Notes under the pieces: generated by a model | What the model was told of the DNA's origin: nothing | What the model saw: only the letters and a program-made list of their open reading frames with translations | Databases searched by the model: none | In this document: positions 1-6,710 of the stretch, one piece after another | Layout: the number at the start of each line of letters is the position of its first letter | Numbering within the stretch: position 1 is the stretch's first letter | Position numbers and translations under genes: made by a program | From: Actinospica durhamensis | Lineage (GTDB): Bacteria; Actinomycetota; Actinomycetes; Streptomycetales; Catenulisporaceae | Length of the DNA stretch: 44,032 nt | Assembly: GCF_018139695.1 (NCBI RefSeq) | Contig: NZ_JAGSOG010000039.1 | Span: 1 to 44,032 of the forward strand | Direction: 5' to 3'

Positions 1-606
1 GTCGGGGAGGGCGGGGCGACGGTGGACGTGCCGGCGGACAACATCCGCCACCAGTTCGAGGTCAACGTGGTCGGGCCGCTGCTGCTGACCCAGGGGATCG
101 CCAAGCAGATGGTCAAGCGCGGTTCCGGCCGGATCGTGTGGGTCTCCTCGCGCGAGGGCCTGAACGTGAACCCGTTCACCGGGATCTACTCCGCCTCGAA
201 GCACGCGATCGAGGCCATCGCCGAGAGCATGGCCGATGAGCTGCAGGAGTTCAACATCGAGGTCGCGACCGTGAACCCGGGCCCGTTCCTGACCGGATTC
301 AACGACCGGATGTTCCAGACGTGGGAGAGCTGGCAGGACGACCCGTCCGAACGGCTCTACGACTACGCGAAGCTCGCCTTCCCCCGCGCGCAGTTCGATC
401 CGGAGCCGGTCTACGCCACGCTGACGGCGGTCGCCGCGGGCGAGGTCGACACCTACCGCAACCTCGAGCCCGCCTCGATGCTCGAGGAGACCAAGAGCCT
501 GATCATGGCGCCCTGGGACCGCAAGACGAAGGCGAACCTGGGGAAGCGGCCGGACAAGCTGCAGGCGTCGTTCGAGATGAAGCCAGAGACGCCCGTATCG
601 AAGTGA
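1..606 (+). CDS. Short-chain dehydrogenase/reductase (SDR), 5' end cut off by window edge
   Basis: This is the C-terminal part of a classical SDR, an NAD(P)-dependent oxidoreductase with a Rossmann fold. The reading frame is open from base 1, so the start, the glycine-rich cofactor loop and the NAG motif lie outside the window. What remains shows the helix alpha-4 segment (FEVNVVGPLLLTQ), the strand beta-5 with catalytic Ser (VWVSS), the active-site YSASK (Tyr-x-x-x-Lys) and the PGPF segment after beta-6 that contacts the cofactor. The C-terminal part, with substrate-loop and an ending rich in Lys, matches many uncharacterised actinomycete SDRs. The substrate cannot be told. It converges on the tetR gene 29 bp downstream and may be functionally linked to the reductase beyond it, but nothing proves this. 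Confidence 0.88.
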   Translation, partial: VGEGGATVDVPADNIRHQFEVNVVGPLLLTQGIAKQMVKRGSGRIVWVSSREGLNVNPFTGIYSASKHAIEAIAESMADELQEFNIEVATVNPGPFLTGFNDRMFQTWESWQDDPSERLYDYAKLAFPRAQFDPEPVYATLTAVAAGEVDTYRNLEPASMLEETKSLIMAPWDRKTKANLGKRPDKLQASFEMKPETPVSK

Positions 607-634
607 CGCGTGCGGCTTCGAGCCCACGCCGCGG

Positions 635-1285
635 TCAGCTCAGGCCGTCGATCAGGGCGGTGGTCAGGCGGGTGAGCGTGGGTTCGAAGTCGACACCGCC
701 GTGCGCCATGGAGGGCTCTTCGGCGTAGAGGCGGGTGACGGTTTCGGCCGGGTGGCCGGCCTGCCACAGCGGTGCGGCCATCGCGATGATCCCGACGATC
801 AGATCGTTGGCTTGTGCCTCCTGGAGCGGGCCGGCCGCGGCGACGGCCGCGGTGAGGTCCTTCACCGCGGCGGTCGCGACGCTTTTGAAGGCGAGTACGC
901 GCTCGTAGGAGACGTCGCGTTCGAGGCTGAGCGTGACGTGGGTGAGCAGGTCGCAAAACAGCGGGCGCTCGACGAGCGAGGCAGTCAGGATGCGGGCCAA
1001 CTCCGCCGAAGCGACTTCGCGAAGGCCCTCCAGACGTGCGGATACGTCATCGGCCCACTCGGCGTATCCCTCCTCGGCGAGGGTGAGCAGGATCTCCTCG
1101 CGCGAGGCGTAGTAGCGGCGCACGGCGGAGGAGTGCACGCCGGCCTGGGTGGCGATCGCGATCAGCGTGACCGCACGGACGCCGTCCCTGGCACCGAGGG
1201 TACGGGCCGCCTCCAAGAGGTCCCCGGCCCGCTGCTCCTTGTGCAGGCGCGAGTAGGCCCGCTGGAAGGTGCTGGCTTCAGGCAT
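635..1285 (-). CDS. TetR/AcrR family transcriptional regulator
   Basis: A 216-residue TetR-type repressor. The N-terminal helix-turn-helix spans about residues 20-65 (AARTLGARDGVRAVTLIAIA, then HSSAVRRYYASREEILL), the usual TetR DNA-binding pattern; the rest is an all-helical ligand-binding domain with no recognisable specificity. It is transcribed away from the quinone-reductase-like gene at 1439, and the spacer carries a perfect 44-bp palindrome that is the obvious operator. On the minus strand a TAGACT hexamer (1292-1297) stands 6 nt before the ATG, which puts the predicted transcription start on the ATG itself, so the mRNA is probably leaderless. Autoregulation and control of the divergent gene are inferred from this geometry. 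Confidence 0.9.
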   Translation of the reverse strand: MPEASTFQRAYSRLHKEQRAGDLLEAARTLGARDGVRAVTLIAIATQAGVHSSAVRRYYASREEILLTLAEEGYAEWADDVSARLEGLREVASAELARILTASLVERPLFCDLLTHVTLSLERDVSYERVLAFKSVATAAVKDLTAAVAAAGPLQEAQANDLIVGIIAMAAPLWQAGHPAETVTRLYAEEPSMAHGGVDFEPTLTRLTTALIDGLS

Positions 1286-1297
1286 AGGGCGAGTCTA

Positions 1298-1365
1298 GCA
1301 ACGCACTTTCGTTGCGTTGAGTAACGCAATGGCGTTGCGTTGGACAACGCAACGCCATTGCGTTA
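1298..1365. promoter_or_regulatory. TetR operator region with overlapping divergent promoters
   Basis: Two inverted repeats lie here. The main one, 1322-1365, is a perfect palindrome: 21-bp arms with a 2-bp centre (GA). A second, shorter one (GCAACG...CGTTGC, 1298-1315) shares the same AACGCA/TGCGTT half-site words. A sigma-70-like promoter for the rightward gene, TTGGAC (1340-1345), 17-bp spacer, TTATCT (1363-1368), is embedded in the palindrome. The leftward promoter has TAGACT at 1292-1297 next to the tetR ATG. A bound repressor would block both promoters. Binding is inferred; the symmetry is directly visible. Confidence 0.8.
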
Positions 1366-1394
1366 TCTTCGAGGAAGCTCGGGGCGCGGGGGCG

Positions 1395-1427
1395 CCCGAA
1401 GAGAACACGGCACCCGAAGAGAACACG
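1395..1427 (+). repeat. Tandem direct repeat in 5' leader (15 bp, 18-bp period)
   Basis: The 15-mer CCCGAAGAGAACACG occurs at 1395-1409 and again at 1413-1427, between the promoter and the start codon of the reductase gene. The second copy ends just before the GTGGGAG that serves as ribosome binding site. It may be a simple duplication without function. Confidence 0.7.
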
Positions 1428-1438
1428 TGGGAGTTTCC

Positions 1439-2413
1439 ATGCATGCGATGATCATCAGTGCGTTCGGCGGGCCCGGGGTCCTGGTCTCGGCGCACCTTCC
1501 CGACCCGAAGCCGGGCCCCGGACAGATCAGCATCGACACCAGCCACGCCGCGGTCGGCCTGGTCGACGTCTTCTTCCGCCGCGGCGACCTGGCCCGCCCC
1601 GGGTTCCCCGAGCCGCCGTTCGTGCCCGGCCTCGAGGTCGCCGGAACCGTGCGTGAACTGGGCGAGGGCGTCACCGGATTCGAGATCGGCGAACCCGTCG
1701 TGACGCTCTCGCAGATGTCCCTGGGCGGATACGCCACGGTGACCCTGGCCGACGCGGCGATGACCGTGTCGCTCAAGGGCGGCGGCGTGGACCCGGCTCA
1801 GGCCGTCGCGGTCCTGCCGAACGCCACCACGGCGTATCTGGCGCTCACCCGCGTGGCGCACCTGATCGAGGGGGAGAGCGTGCTGGTGCACGGCGCGGCA
1901 GGAGGCCTCGCGGCCGCCTTCCCCGCGGTCGCGCGCTCACTGGGCGCCTCGCACATCATCGGCACCGTCTCCTCGCAGGCCAGGATCGCCGACACCACAC
2001 ACCTGGACTACGACGAGGTGTTCACCAGCGACCGGTTCCTGCAGGGGCTGGACGGCCGCCGGATCGACGTCGTCGTCGACCCGGTCGGCGGCCGGGTCCG
2101 CACCGCGACCCTCGACGCGCTCGCGCCGCTCGGCCGCATCCTGCTGGTCGGCCACGCCGCCGCCGACCCGGACCTCCCGCTGACCGGCGACGAACTGTGG
2201 CGCAGGAACGCGGGCATGCTCGGCTTCTCGGTCGGCCCCTTCCTCCAGGCCGATCCCGCCGCCGCCCGCCCGGCGGCCGAACACGTCGTCCCCCTGCTCG
2301 TCACGGGGCGGCTGGCCCAGCGCGTGGACGAACTCCCGCTCACCGAGGCGGCGGAGGCGCACCGCCGGCTCGAGGCGCGCGAAGTGCCCGGCCGCATCGT
2401 CCTGGCCGTCTGA
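1439..2413 (+). CDS. Zinc-independent MDR-family NADPH:quinone/alkene oxidoreductase
   Basis: A 324-residue medium-chain reductase of the quinone oxidoreductase subgroup. It has the N-terminal GroES-like domain (GPGQISIDTSHAAVGLVDVF, PGLEVAGTV) and the Rossmann domain with VLVHGAAGGLAAA for NADPH binding, followed by DVVVDPVGG and RILLVGHAA typical of the family. The structural-zinc cysteine cluster of alcohol dehydrogenases is absent. The likely role is reduction of quinones or enones, perhaps as detoxification, which fits control by a ligand-responsive TetR protein. The ATG at 1439 is preferred because GTGGGAG sits about 6 nt upstream; the frame is open back to 1340, but that stretch is the operator region and reads as low-quality protein. 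The next in-frame ATG is at 1448. Confidence 0.9.
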   Translation: MHAMIISAFGGPGVLVSAHLPDPKPGPGQISIDTSHAAVGLVDVFFRRGDLARPGFPEPPFVPGLEVAGTVRELGEGVTGFEIGEPVVTLSQMSLGGYATVTLADAAMTVSLKGGGVDPAQAVAVLPNATTAYLALTRVAHLIEGESVLVHGAAGGLAAAFPAVARSLGASHIIGTVSSQARIADTTHLDYDEVFTSDRFLQGLDGRRIDVVVDPVGGRVRTATLDALAPLGRILLVGHAAADPDLPLTGDELWRRNAGMLGFSVGPFLQADPAAARPAAEHVVPLLVTGRLAQRVDELPLTEAAEAHRRLEAREVPGRIVLAV

Positions 2414-2458
2414 CCAACCGGTGCGACCGGCCGCCGCGGCGCCGCATGCGGGTCCTGC

Positions 2459-2701
2459 TCAATCCGGGCGCGTCGCCAGCGGCGCGTCGGGGTGGTCCCT
2501 GTTGTAGATGTCCGTGCACTCGTCGTGCCGGGGGAAGGTGTCCTGCGCGCCCCAGCTCGCGCCCTGCAGCTCGAGTTCGACCGGGAAGCCGCACACGGCC
2601 AGGCGCTCGCCGCCCCCGGTCTCCATCTCCACCACATGCCACTCGTCGTCGTTGAGCGGCACCGAGCCGTATGACCAGCGGTAACGTCGCGCGTTCTCCA
2701 T
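2459..2701 (-). CDS. Conserved small hypothetical protein (80 aa)
   Basis: An 80-residue protein beginning MENARRYRWSYG, with GSVPLNDDEWHVVEME and a C-terminal DIYNRDHPDAPLA. The composition, the GC-rich third positions and the compact start suggest a genuine gene. I recognise no enzyme motif; it is soluble, acidic and has no signal peptide or membrane segment. It lies between two genes on the other strand, so it is transcribed alone, convergent with the reductase and divergent from the sigma factor gene (105 bp apart). The ribosome binding site is weak. A longer overlapping minus-strand frame that runs through the sigma gene is not coding-like upstream of this ATG. Confidence 0.68.
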   Translation of the reverse strand: MENARRYRWSYGSVPLNDDEWHVVEMETGGGERLAVCGFPVELELQGASWGAQDTFPRHDECTDIYNRDHPDAPLATRPD

Positions 2702-2806
2702 TCGGCCATTATCACCAGGGTGCTCACATGCCGCGACCGGACGGGTCCCGCGCGGATTCGGCGGGATAATCGGGAACCGCCCGACCGCCGCGGACATAAC
2801 GAGGGT

Positions 2807-3508
2807 ATGAGCTTGCCCCGAGAGGGACCCGCCGAACAGGTGCTGTGGCGCGACGCGCTGTCCGGGTCGGTCGACGCCTGGAACGAGCTGTTCGTCCGGC
2901 ATCATCAGGCCATCTACAACTTCTGCTTTCGGCGCGTCGGCTCCTGGACCGCGGCGGAGGACCTCGCCTCGACGGTGTTCCTCGAGGCCTGGCGGCGCCG
3001 AGGCGAGGTGGCGCCGGAGATCGTGACGGCCCTGCCCTGGCTCTACGGCATCGCCACCATGCTCACCCGCAACCACTACCGCACCATGCGGCGCTACCGG
3101 GAGGCCCTGGCGCGGATCCCGCCGCCGGAGCCGGAGAACGACCCGGCCGAGACCGTGGCCCTGCGCGTGGACGCGGAACGCCGGGCGCGCGTGCTCGTCT
3201 CCGTGCTCTCCCGGCTCGCGCGCGAAGACCGCGAGGTGCTCGAACTCGCCGCCACCGAGCGGCTGAGCCACGCCGAGATCGGCATGGCGCTCGGAATCCC
3301 GGTGGGAACCGTCAAGTCCCGGCTCTCCCGGGCCAGGCGGCGGCTCGCCGAGCGGATGGAATCAGAACCGGAACGCGGGCCGCGCCGAGGCGGGCGCCGC
3401 ACCGACAGCGTCGAAGGAGGTCCCGATGAACACCGAGACATGGTCGCTTCCCGAACTGCCGATGCCGCCCGGCCGGTTCGAGGTACGCCGGCAGGCACTG
3501 ACACGTGA
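2807..3508 (+). CDS. RNA polymerase sigma factor, sigma-70 family (ECF type)
   Basis: A 233-residue sigma factor. Region 2 spans about residues 15-90 (WNELFVRHHQAIYNFCFRRV, AAEDLASTVFLEAWRRR, then ALPWLYGIA), and region 4 about 125-185 (LARLAREDREVLELAA-like segment, LSHAEIGMALGIPVGTVKSR helix-turn-helix). There is a basic linker and a long disordered C-terminus. The C-terminal 27 codons overlap the next gene by 83 bp in another frame. The ATG at 2807 follows GAGGG; an upstream open frame to 2720 does not look coding. Co-expression with the downstream membrane protein suggests a sigma/partner pair. The target promoters cannot be inferred. Confidence 0.9.
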   Translation: MSLPREGPAEQVLWRDALSGSVDAWNELFVRHHQAIYNFCFRRVGSWTAAEDLASTVFLEAWRRRGEVAPEIVTALPWLYGIATMLTRNHYRTMRRYREALARIPPPEPENDPAETVALRVDAERRARVLVSVLSRLAREDREVLELAATERLSHAEIGMALGIPVGTVKSRLSRARRRLAERMESEPERGPRRGGRRTDSVEGGPDEHRDMVASRTADAARPVRGTPAGTDT

Positions 3509-4187
3509 ACTGACACGCGACCAGTTCGCGGTACCGGCCCGGCAGCCTTCACGTCGTCTCCTTCGTCGTGTGGCGATCCCGGCCCTGGCCGGGGCAGGCG
3601 TGGTGATCGCCTTGATCGCCGCGCCGAGGGGCGGTGGCAGTACGTCGGTCTCCTCGTGGACCGCGATCCCGACCCCGCTGTCGGCCAGCGCGCTCTCCGC
3701 CGCCGAACAGGCCTGCCAGGCCAAACTGGCCGGTGAGCACTGGCCGATCTCGGTCTCGGCGATGGAAGGCGTACTCGGCGAGCGGCGGGGCAGCCTGACC
3801 GCCGTGATGCTGCGCGGCGCCGATCAGTACGGCATGTGCGTCGGTGACACGGCGGACCCGATCTTCGTCGGAGTGGGCACGACCGGGCCGTTCACGCCGG
3901 CGCAGCTCCTCGTCCTGGACGGCGATCCGGGCAAGCTCAACGGCTCCACCCCGTTCCGGCTCGTCTACGGCCAGGCCGCCGCGTCCGTCCACGACGTCGT
4001 CATCCAGACGACGGACGGGTTGCAGGTACACGCCTCGCTCGTCGGCGGCCGGTACTTCGCCTGGTGGCCCTCCGGCGCGGACCCGGCCTCGATCACGGGG
4101 TACGCCGCGGACGGGCAGATCCTCAAAACCCTGAGTCCGACGCCGACCGACGCCACCCCGGCGGCGAGCCGCGAGGGGCGTGGGTGA
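3426..4187 (+). CDS. Membrane-anchored partner of the upstream sigma factor, function unknown
   Basis: A 253-residue protein with a cytosolic N-terminus of about 45 residues (rich in Pro, Arg and Gln), one membrane helix (about 46-66, VAIPALAGAGVVIALIAA) and an extracytoplasmic C-terminal domain with no recognised fold. This architecture and its position directly after an ECF sigma gene are typical of actinomycete sigma partners of the CU044_5270 or anti-sigma kind. No zinc-binding HxxxCxxC motif is present, so a classical ZAS anti-sigma factor is unlikely. The start is well supported by AAGGAGG at 3414-3420, 5 nt before the ATG. The gene begins 83 bp inside the sigma gene, so translational coupling is likely. 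Confidence 0.75.
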   Translation: MNTETWSLPELPMPPGRFEVRRQALTRELTRDQFAVPARQPSRRLLRRVAIPALAGAGVVIALIAAPRGGGSTSVSSWTAIPTPLSASALSAAEQACQAKLAGEHWPISVSAMEGVLGERRGSLTAVMLRGADQYGMCVGDTADPIFVGVGTTGPFTPAQLLVLDGDPGKLNGSTPFRLVYGQAAASVHDVVIQTTDGLQVHASLVGGRYFAWWPSGADPASITGYAADGQILKTLSPTPTDATPAASREGRG

Positions 4188-4204
4188 GCACCGAGGCGAT
4201 GCAC

Positions 4205-4240
4205 CTGTGCCTCGACACGCCGCGGCGTGTCGAGGCACAG
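4205..4240. terminator. Perfect 36-bp palindrome between convergent genes
   Basis: Two 18-nt arms (4205-4222 and 4223-4240) are exact reverse complements with no spacer. They sit 18 bp after the stop of the rightward gene and 40 bp before the stop of the leftward one. The most likely role is a bidirectional intrinsic terminator of the GC-rich, U-tract-free kind common in actinomycetes. Confidence 0.7.
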
Positions 4241-4279
4241 GGCCGGCTGAGTCAGGTCAGCTCGGGCACGGACCCGGGA

Positions 4280-4984
4280 TCAGGAGCCGCCGCCGTTGTA
4301 GTCGATGACGCCGCTGCCGAGGAACTGGTACTGCTCCCACGGGAAGTCCTCAGCCACGCAGCTGCCCCACACGGGTACCCATGCGTAGCAGAGCAGATAC
4401 TGGGTCTTCACCTGGTAGAGGTTCCAGCCGACGCCGTAGTTCGGGTAGTTGTTGCAGCCGAGGTATTGGTAGGTCGGGTAGTTCTGGTAGCCGTAGCAGT
4501 TGGACGTCGCGTAGGTCACCCACGTCCCGCCGCCACACCAGGTCACGTCGGTCTTCCCCCACAGTTGGAGCCCGGAGAAGGTGCCGTAGCCGAACCAGGT
4601 GGACCAGCAGCCGGAAGCGGCCGGGCTGATCGTGCCGGCCGGGCGCTTGACCGCGGTGGTGGAGCCCACCGCGACCGCCTGGCCGGTGGCCGTGGTCGCG
4701 ATCCGCGGCGTGGTCACGGCCAGGTTGTTCACGTCGACGTACTTCGTGAGCCCGTCGGCCTTGATCTGGGCCGCGGTCAGCGCCTGGGCGTGGAACACGC
4801 GCCCGGACCCGTCGGTCCAGGTCACGACCGTCGGCGCGGTCTGCGCCGCGGCGGCGGCGGAGTGGGTGGCGGAGGCCTGGGCCGCGGCGTTCGCCGGCCC
4901 GGCCAGGGTCAGCCCGAGCAACACCGCGGCGAGTACGGCCAACAGGCCGAGGGCGCGGTGCGAGCGAGTCGGGGTGGGTCTCAT
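4280..4984 (-). CDS. Secreted aromatic-rich, cysteine-containing protein of unknown function
   Basis: A 234-residue exported protein. The ATG at 4984 begins MRPTPTRSHRALGLL and is followed by a typical Sec signal peptide with cleavage near AGPANA-AA (about residue 34). GGAGG lies 10 nt upstream. The middle has a domain with VVTWTDGSGRVFHAQ and QIKADGLTKYVDVNNL. The C-terminal 90 residues are extraordinarily rich in Trp, Tyr and Gly and carry six cysteines, enough for three disulphides. No known enzyme motif is visible. A surface or matrix-binding role is possible but is inference only. It is divergent from the SigE-type sigma operon, with a shared 264-bp control region holding repeated GATTTCTC words. 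Confidence 0.8.
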   Translation of the reverse strand: MRPTPTRSHRALGLLAVLAAVLLGLTLAGPANAAAQASATHSAAAAAQTAPTVVTWTDGSGRVFHAQALTAAQIKADGLTKYVDVNNLAVTTPRIATTATGQAVAVGSTTAVKRPAGTISPAASGCWSTWFGYGTFSGLQLWGKTDVTWCGGGTWVTYATSNCYGYQNYPTYQYLGCNNYPNYGVGWNLYQVKTQYLLCYAWVPVWGSCVAEDFPWEQYQFLGSGVIDYNGGGS

Positions 4985-5088
4985 CTCGAGGTTTCCTCCA
5001 GTCGTGGAACTTCTGCGTCGCACTCGGTCCGGAGCCGCGGACGCGCGGAGCGCGGGACTCAGGGTGCTGCTAGGTTGGAGCAGAACCG

Positions 5089-5200
5089 GATTTCTCATGA
5101 TTCACACCGAGAAATCGTGATCTCGAACTACTCGCGGCTCTCGTAGCTATACATGCGGTGGGTCGGCGGTTTCGCTGCATCGCCGCCGCGGTGATTTCTC
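5089..5200. promoter_or_regulatory. Divergent control region with three GATTTCTC/GAGAAATC words
   Basis: The octamer GATTTCTC occurs at 5089-5096 and 5193-5200, and its reverse complement GAGAAATC at 5109-5116. The first two form an inverted repeat with a 12-nt spacer. A TATACA hexamer (5148-5153) is a possible -10 element for the rightward sigma gene; I see no convincing -35. The pattern suggests a shared regulator or a promoter element recognised by the sigma factor itself, but this is untested. Confidence 0.45.
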
Positions 5201-5248
5201 CGGGCCCCACGGCTCGGTGCGGTAAGGGGGGAACAGGGGGAGGCAAGG

Positions 5249-5758
5249 ATGGACGAGGACAAACCCGGGGAAGATAAGGACGACGGTTTCGCGCAGTTCG
5301 TGTCCGAGGTCCGGCCCGGCCTGCGCAGGCACGCGTATCTGTTGTGCGGCGACTGGCATGAGGCGGAGGACCTGGTGCAGAACACTCTTCTCGCGGTGCT
5401 GCTGCGGTGGGACCGGCTGCTGTGGCCCGAGGCGGCGCGCGGGTACACCCGCACCACCTTGTACCGCACCTTTCTCAGTGAACGCAGACACGCGCGCTGG
5501 AGCACCGAGACCTCGCGGGCCGAGGTGCCCGAGCGCGCCGCGGACGAGCAGTTCGACGCGGTCGGCGACCGCCTGATTCTGGCGGCCGCGCTTCGGGAGC
5601 TGCCTGCGCGTCAGCGGGCTGCGGTGATGCTACGTTACCTGGAGGACCTCGACGTCACCCACACCGCTCAGATCCTCGAGTGCGCGCCGGCGACGGTCAG
5701 AAGCCAGACCACCAGGGCTCTCGCCTCAATGCGGGCATCCCTGAGCAGACAGGGCTAG
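5249..5758 (+). CDS. SigE-family RNA polymerase sigma factor
   Basis: A 169-residue compact sigma factor of the actinobacterial SigE family. Region 2 is at about residues 14-80 (FVSEVRPGLRRHAYLLCGD, AEDLVQNTLLAVLLRWDR, then GYTRTTLYRTFLSERR) and region 4 at about 105-160 (LRELPARQRAAVMLRYLEDL, HTAQILECAPATVRSQTTRA). The length is normal for the family. The ATG follows a purine-rich GGGGGAGGCAAG stretch that serves as ribosome binding site. It is the first gene of a three-gene unit: a 75-residue acidic protein starts 12 bp later, and a lipoprotein overlaps that. Members of this family usually lack a canonical anti-sigma factor; the downstream proteins are candidates for a partner. Confidence 0.92.
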   Translation: MDEDKPGEDKDDGFAQFVSEVRPGLRRHAYLLCGDWHEAEDLVQNTLLAVLLRWDRLLWPEAARGYTRTTLYRTFLSERRHARWSTETSRAEVPERAADEQFDAVGDRLILAAALRELPARQRAAVMLRYLEDLDVTHTAQILECAPATVRSQTTRALASMRASLSRQG

Positions 5759-5770
5759 AGCTGGACGGAC

Positions 5771-5998
5771 ATGGCCGACGAAGAGCCGGAGACAGTACAC
5801 GAACTGCGCAGGCACTACCACGCCTTCGCGGCGCGAGCGCTGCCGGATCCACCGCTCTCGGACGAGGAACTCGTGGCCGAACTGCGCGCCAGGGCGAAGT
5901 CCGAGGCGGGCTCGGGACGGGAGCGGGCGCGGGAGGAACCGCAGCCGACCCAACAGGCGAACGGCCCGGAGACCGGGCAGAGCGGGGTGGGAAGTTGA
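5771..5998 (+). CDS. Small acidic protein in the SigE-type sigma operon
   Basis: A 75-residue, charged, probably partly disordered protein (MADEEPETVHELRRHYHAF, then LSDEELVAELRARAKSE). It has no membrane segment and no recognised domain. It starts 12 bp after the sigma stop codon, and its TGA overlaps the TTG start of the lipoprotein gene, so the three genes are almost certainly one transcript. Helical, Glu/Arg-rich segments suggest a protein-interaction role, for example with the sigma factor. That is inference from context only. Confidence 0.65.
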   Translation: MADEEPETVHELRRHYHAFAARALPDPPLSDEELVAELRARAKSEAGSGRERAREEPQPTQQANGPETGQSGVGS

Positions 5999-6450
5999 GC
6001 GGACACCTGATACACCGACATCGGCACCGGGCCGTCGCGGCCGGGATCGCCGTGCTCGCCTCGGCCACCGCCGGCGGCTGCGCGGCCGGCGCGTCGGGCG
6101 GGGCCGGCCCGACGGGTTACGCCGCGCCGACCAGCACCGCGCGCGCGGGCGCGGTCACCGAGCCCACGCCGAACCTCGATCTCAAGACCCTGCTTCAGCA
6201 GCCGGCCACCGCCGGCAGCGCCGAGGTGGGCAGCTTCGTCGCCGCGAGCGGCCAGGTGTGGATCGACTTCAGCTGCGTCGGCAACGGCACCGCGAAGCTC
6301 TCCTACCAGCCCGTCGGCTCGCTCGACATCCCCTGCGCCGACGGCGCCGTCAACGCGACCCGCAACCAGGTCGCCTTCCCGGCCGGCCAGGTCACCCTGA
6401 AGGTACAGACCTCGGACACGGTGCAATGGAGCATCCTGATCCAACAGTAG
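5995..6450 (+). CDS. Putative lipoprotein downstream of SigE-type sigma factor
   Basis: A 151-residue protein starting at TTG 5995, which overlaps the preceding stop codon (TTGA) and is preceded by GGTGGGAAG. No ATG or GTG gives a sensible alternative. A short basic N-terminus (HLIHRHRHR) leads into a hydrophobic stretch ending ATAGGC, a plausible though imperfect lipobox, so the protein would be anchored outside the membrane. The mature part has a Thr/Ala-rich linker and a small beta-rich domain (VWIDFSCVGNG, SLDIPCADGA) with two cysteines likely to form one disulphide. The function is unknown; it may be an envelope sensor or effector of the sigma operon. Confidence 0.72.
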   Translation: MSGHLIHRHRHRAVAAGIAVLASATAGGCAAGASGGAGPTGYAAPTSTARAGAVTEPTPNLDLKTLLQQPATAGSAEVGSFVAASGQVWIDFSCVGNGTAKLSYQPVGSLDIPCADGAVNATRNQVAFPAGQVTLKVQTSDTVQWSILIQQ

Positions 6451-6710
6451 GCGCAGCGTCGGCCCGGAGCCCGGCCGGCCGAGCCTAGGCGGCGCTCCGG
6501 AACCGGGCGCGGGCGGCGGCAGTGGCCGCCAGGACGGACCCGTTGGGGTGATTCCGCGGGGTGTCGAGATGTGCTCCCGTCTGCATGCTTCTATCGTCGG
6601 CTGCGTTGAGCTCGCCGTGAGTGCAGGTACCGGTTGAGAAGGTGCGCGGGGGCGGTTGGGGATCGACAGCACTCGCACAACCGCTGTACTCGACCCGGAC
6701 AGGACCCCTC

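Noticed and set aside
590-620. Partial LacI-like word GTGACGCGTGC at the SDR stop codon
   Set aside because: It is not palindromic enough, lies in coding sequence and is distant from the regulon.
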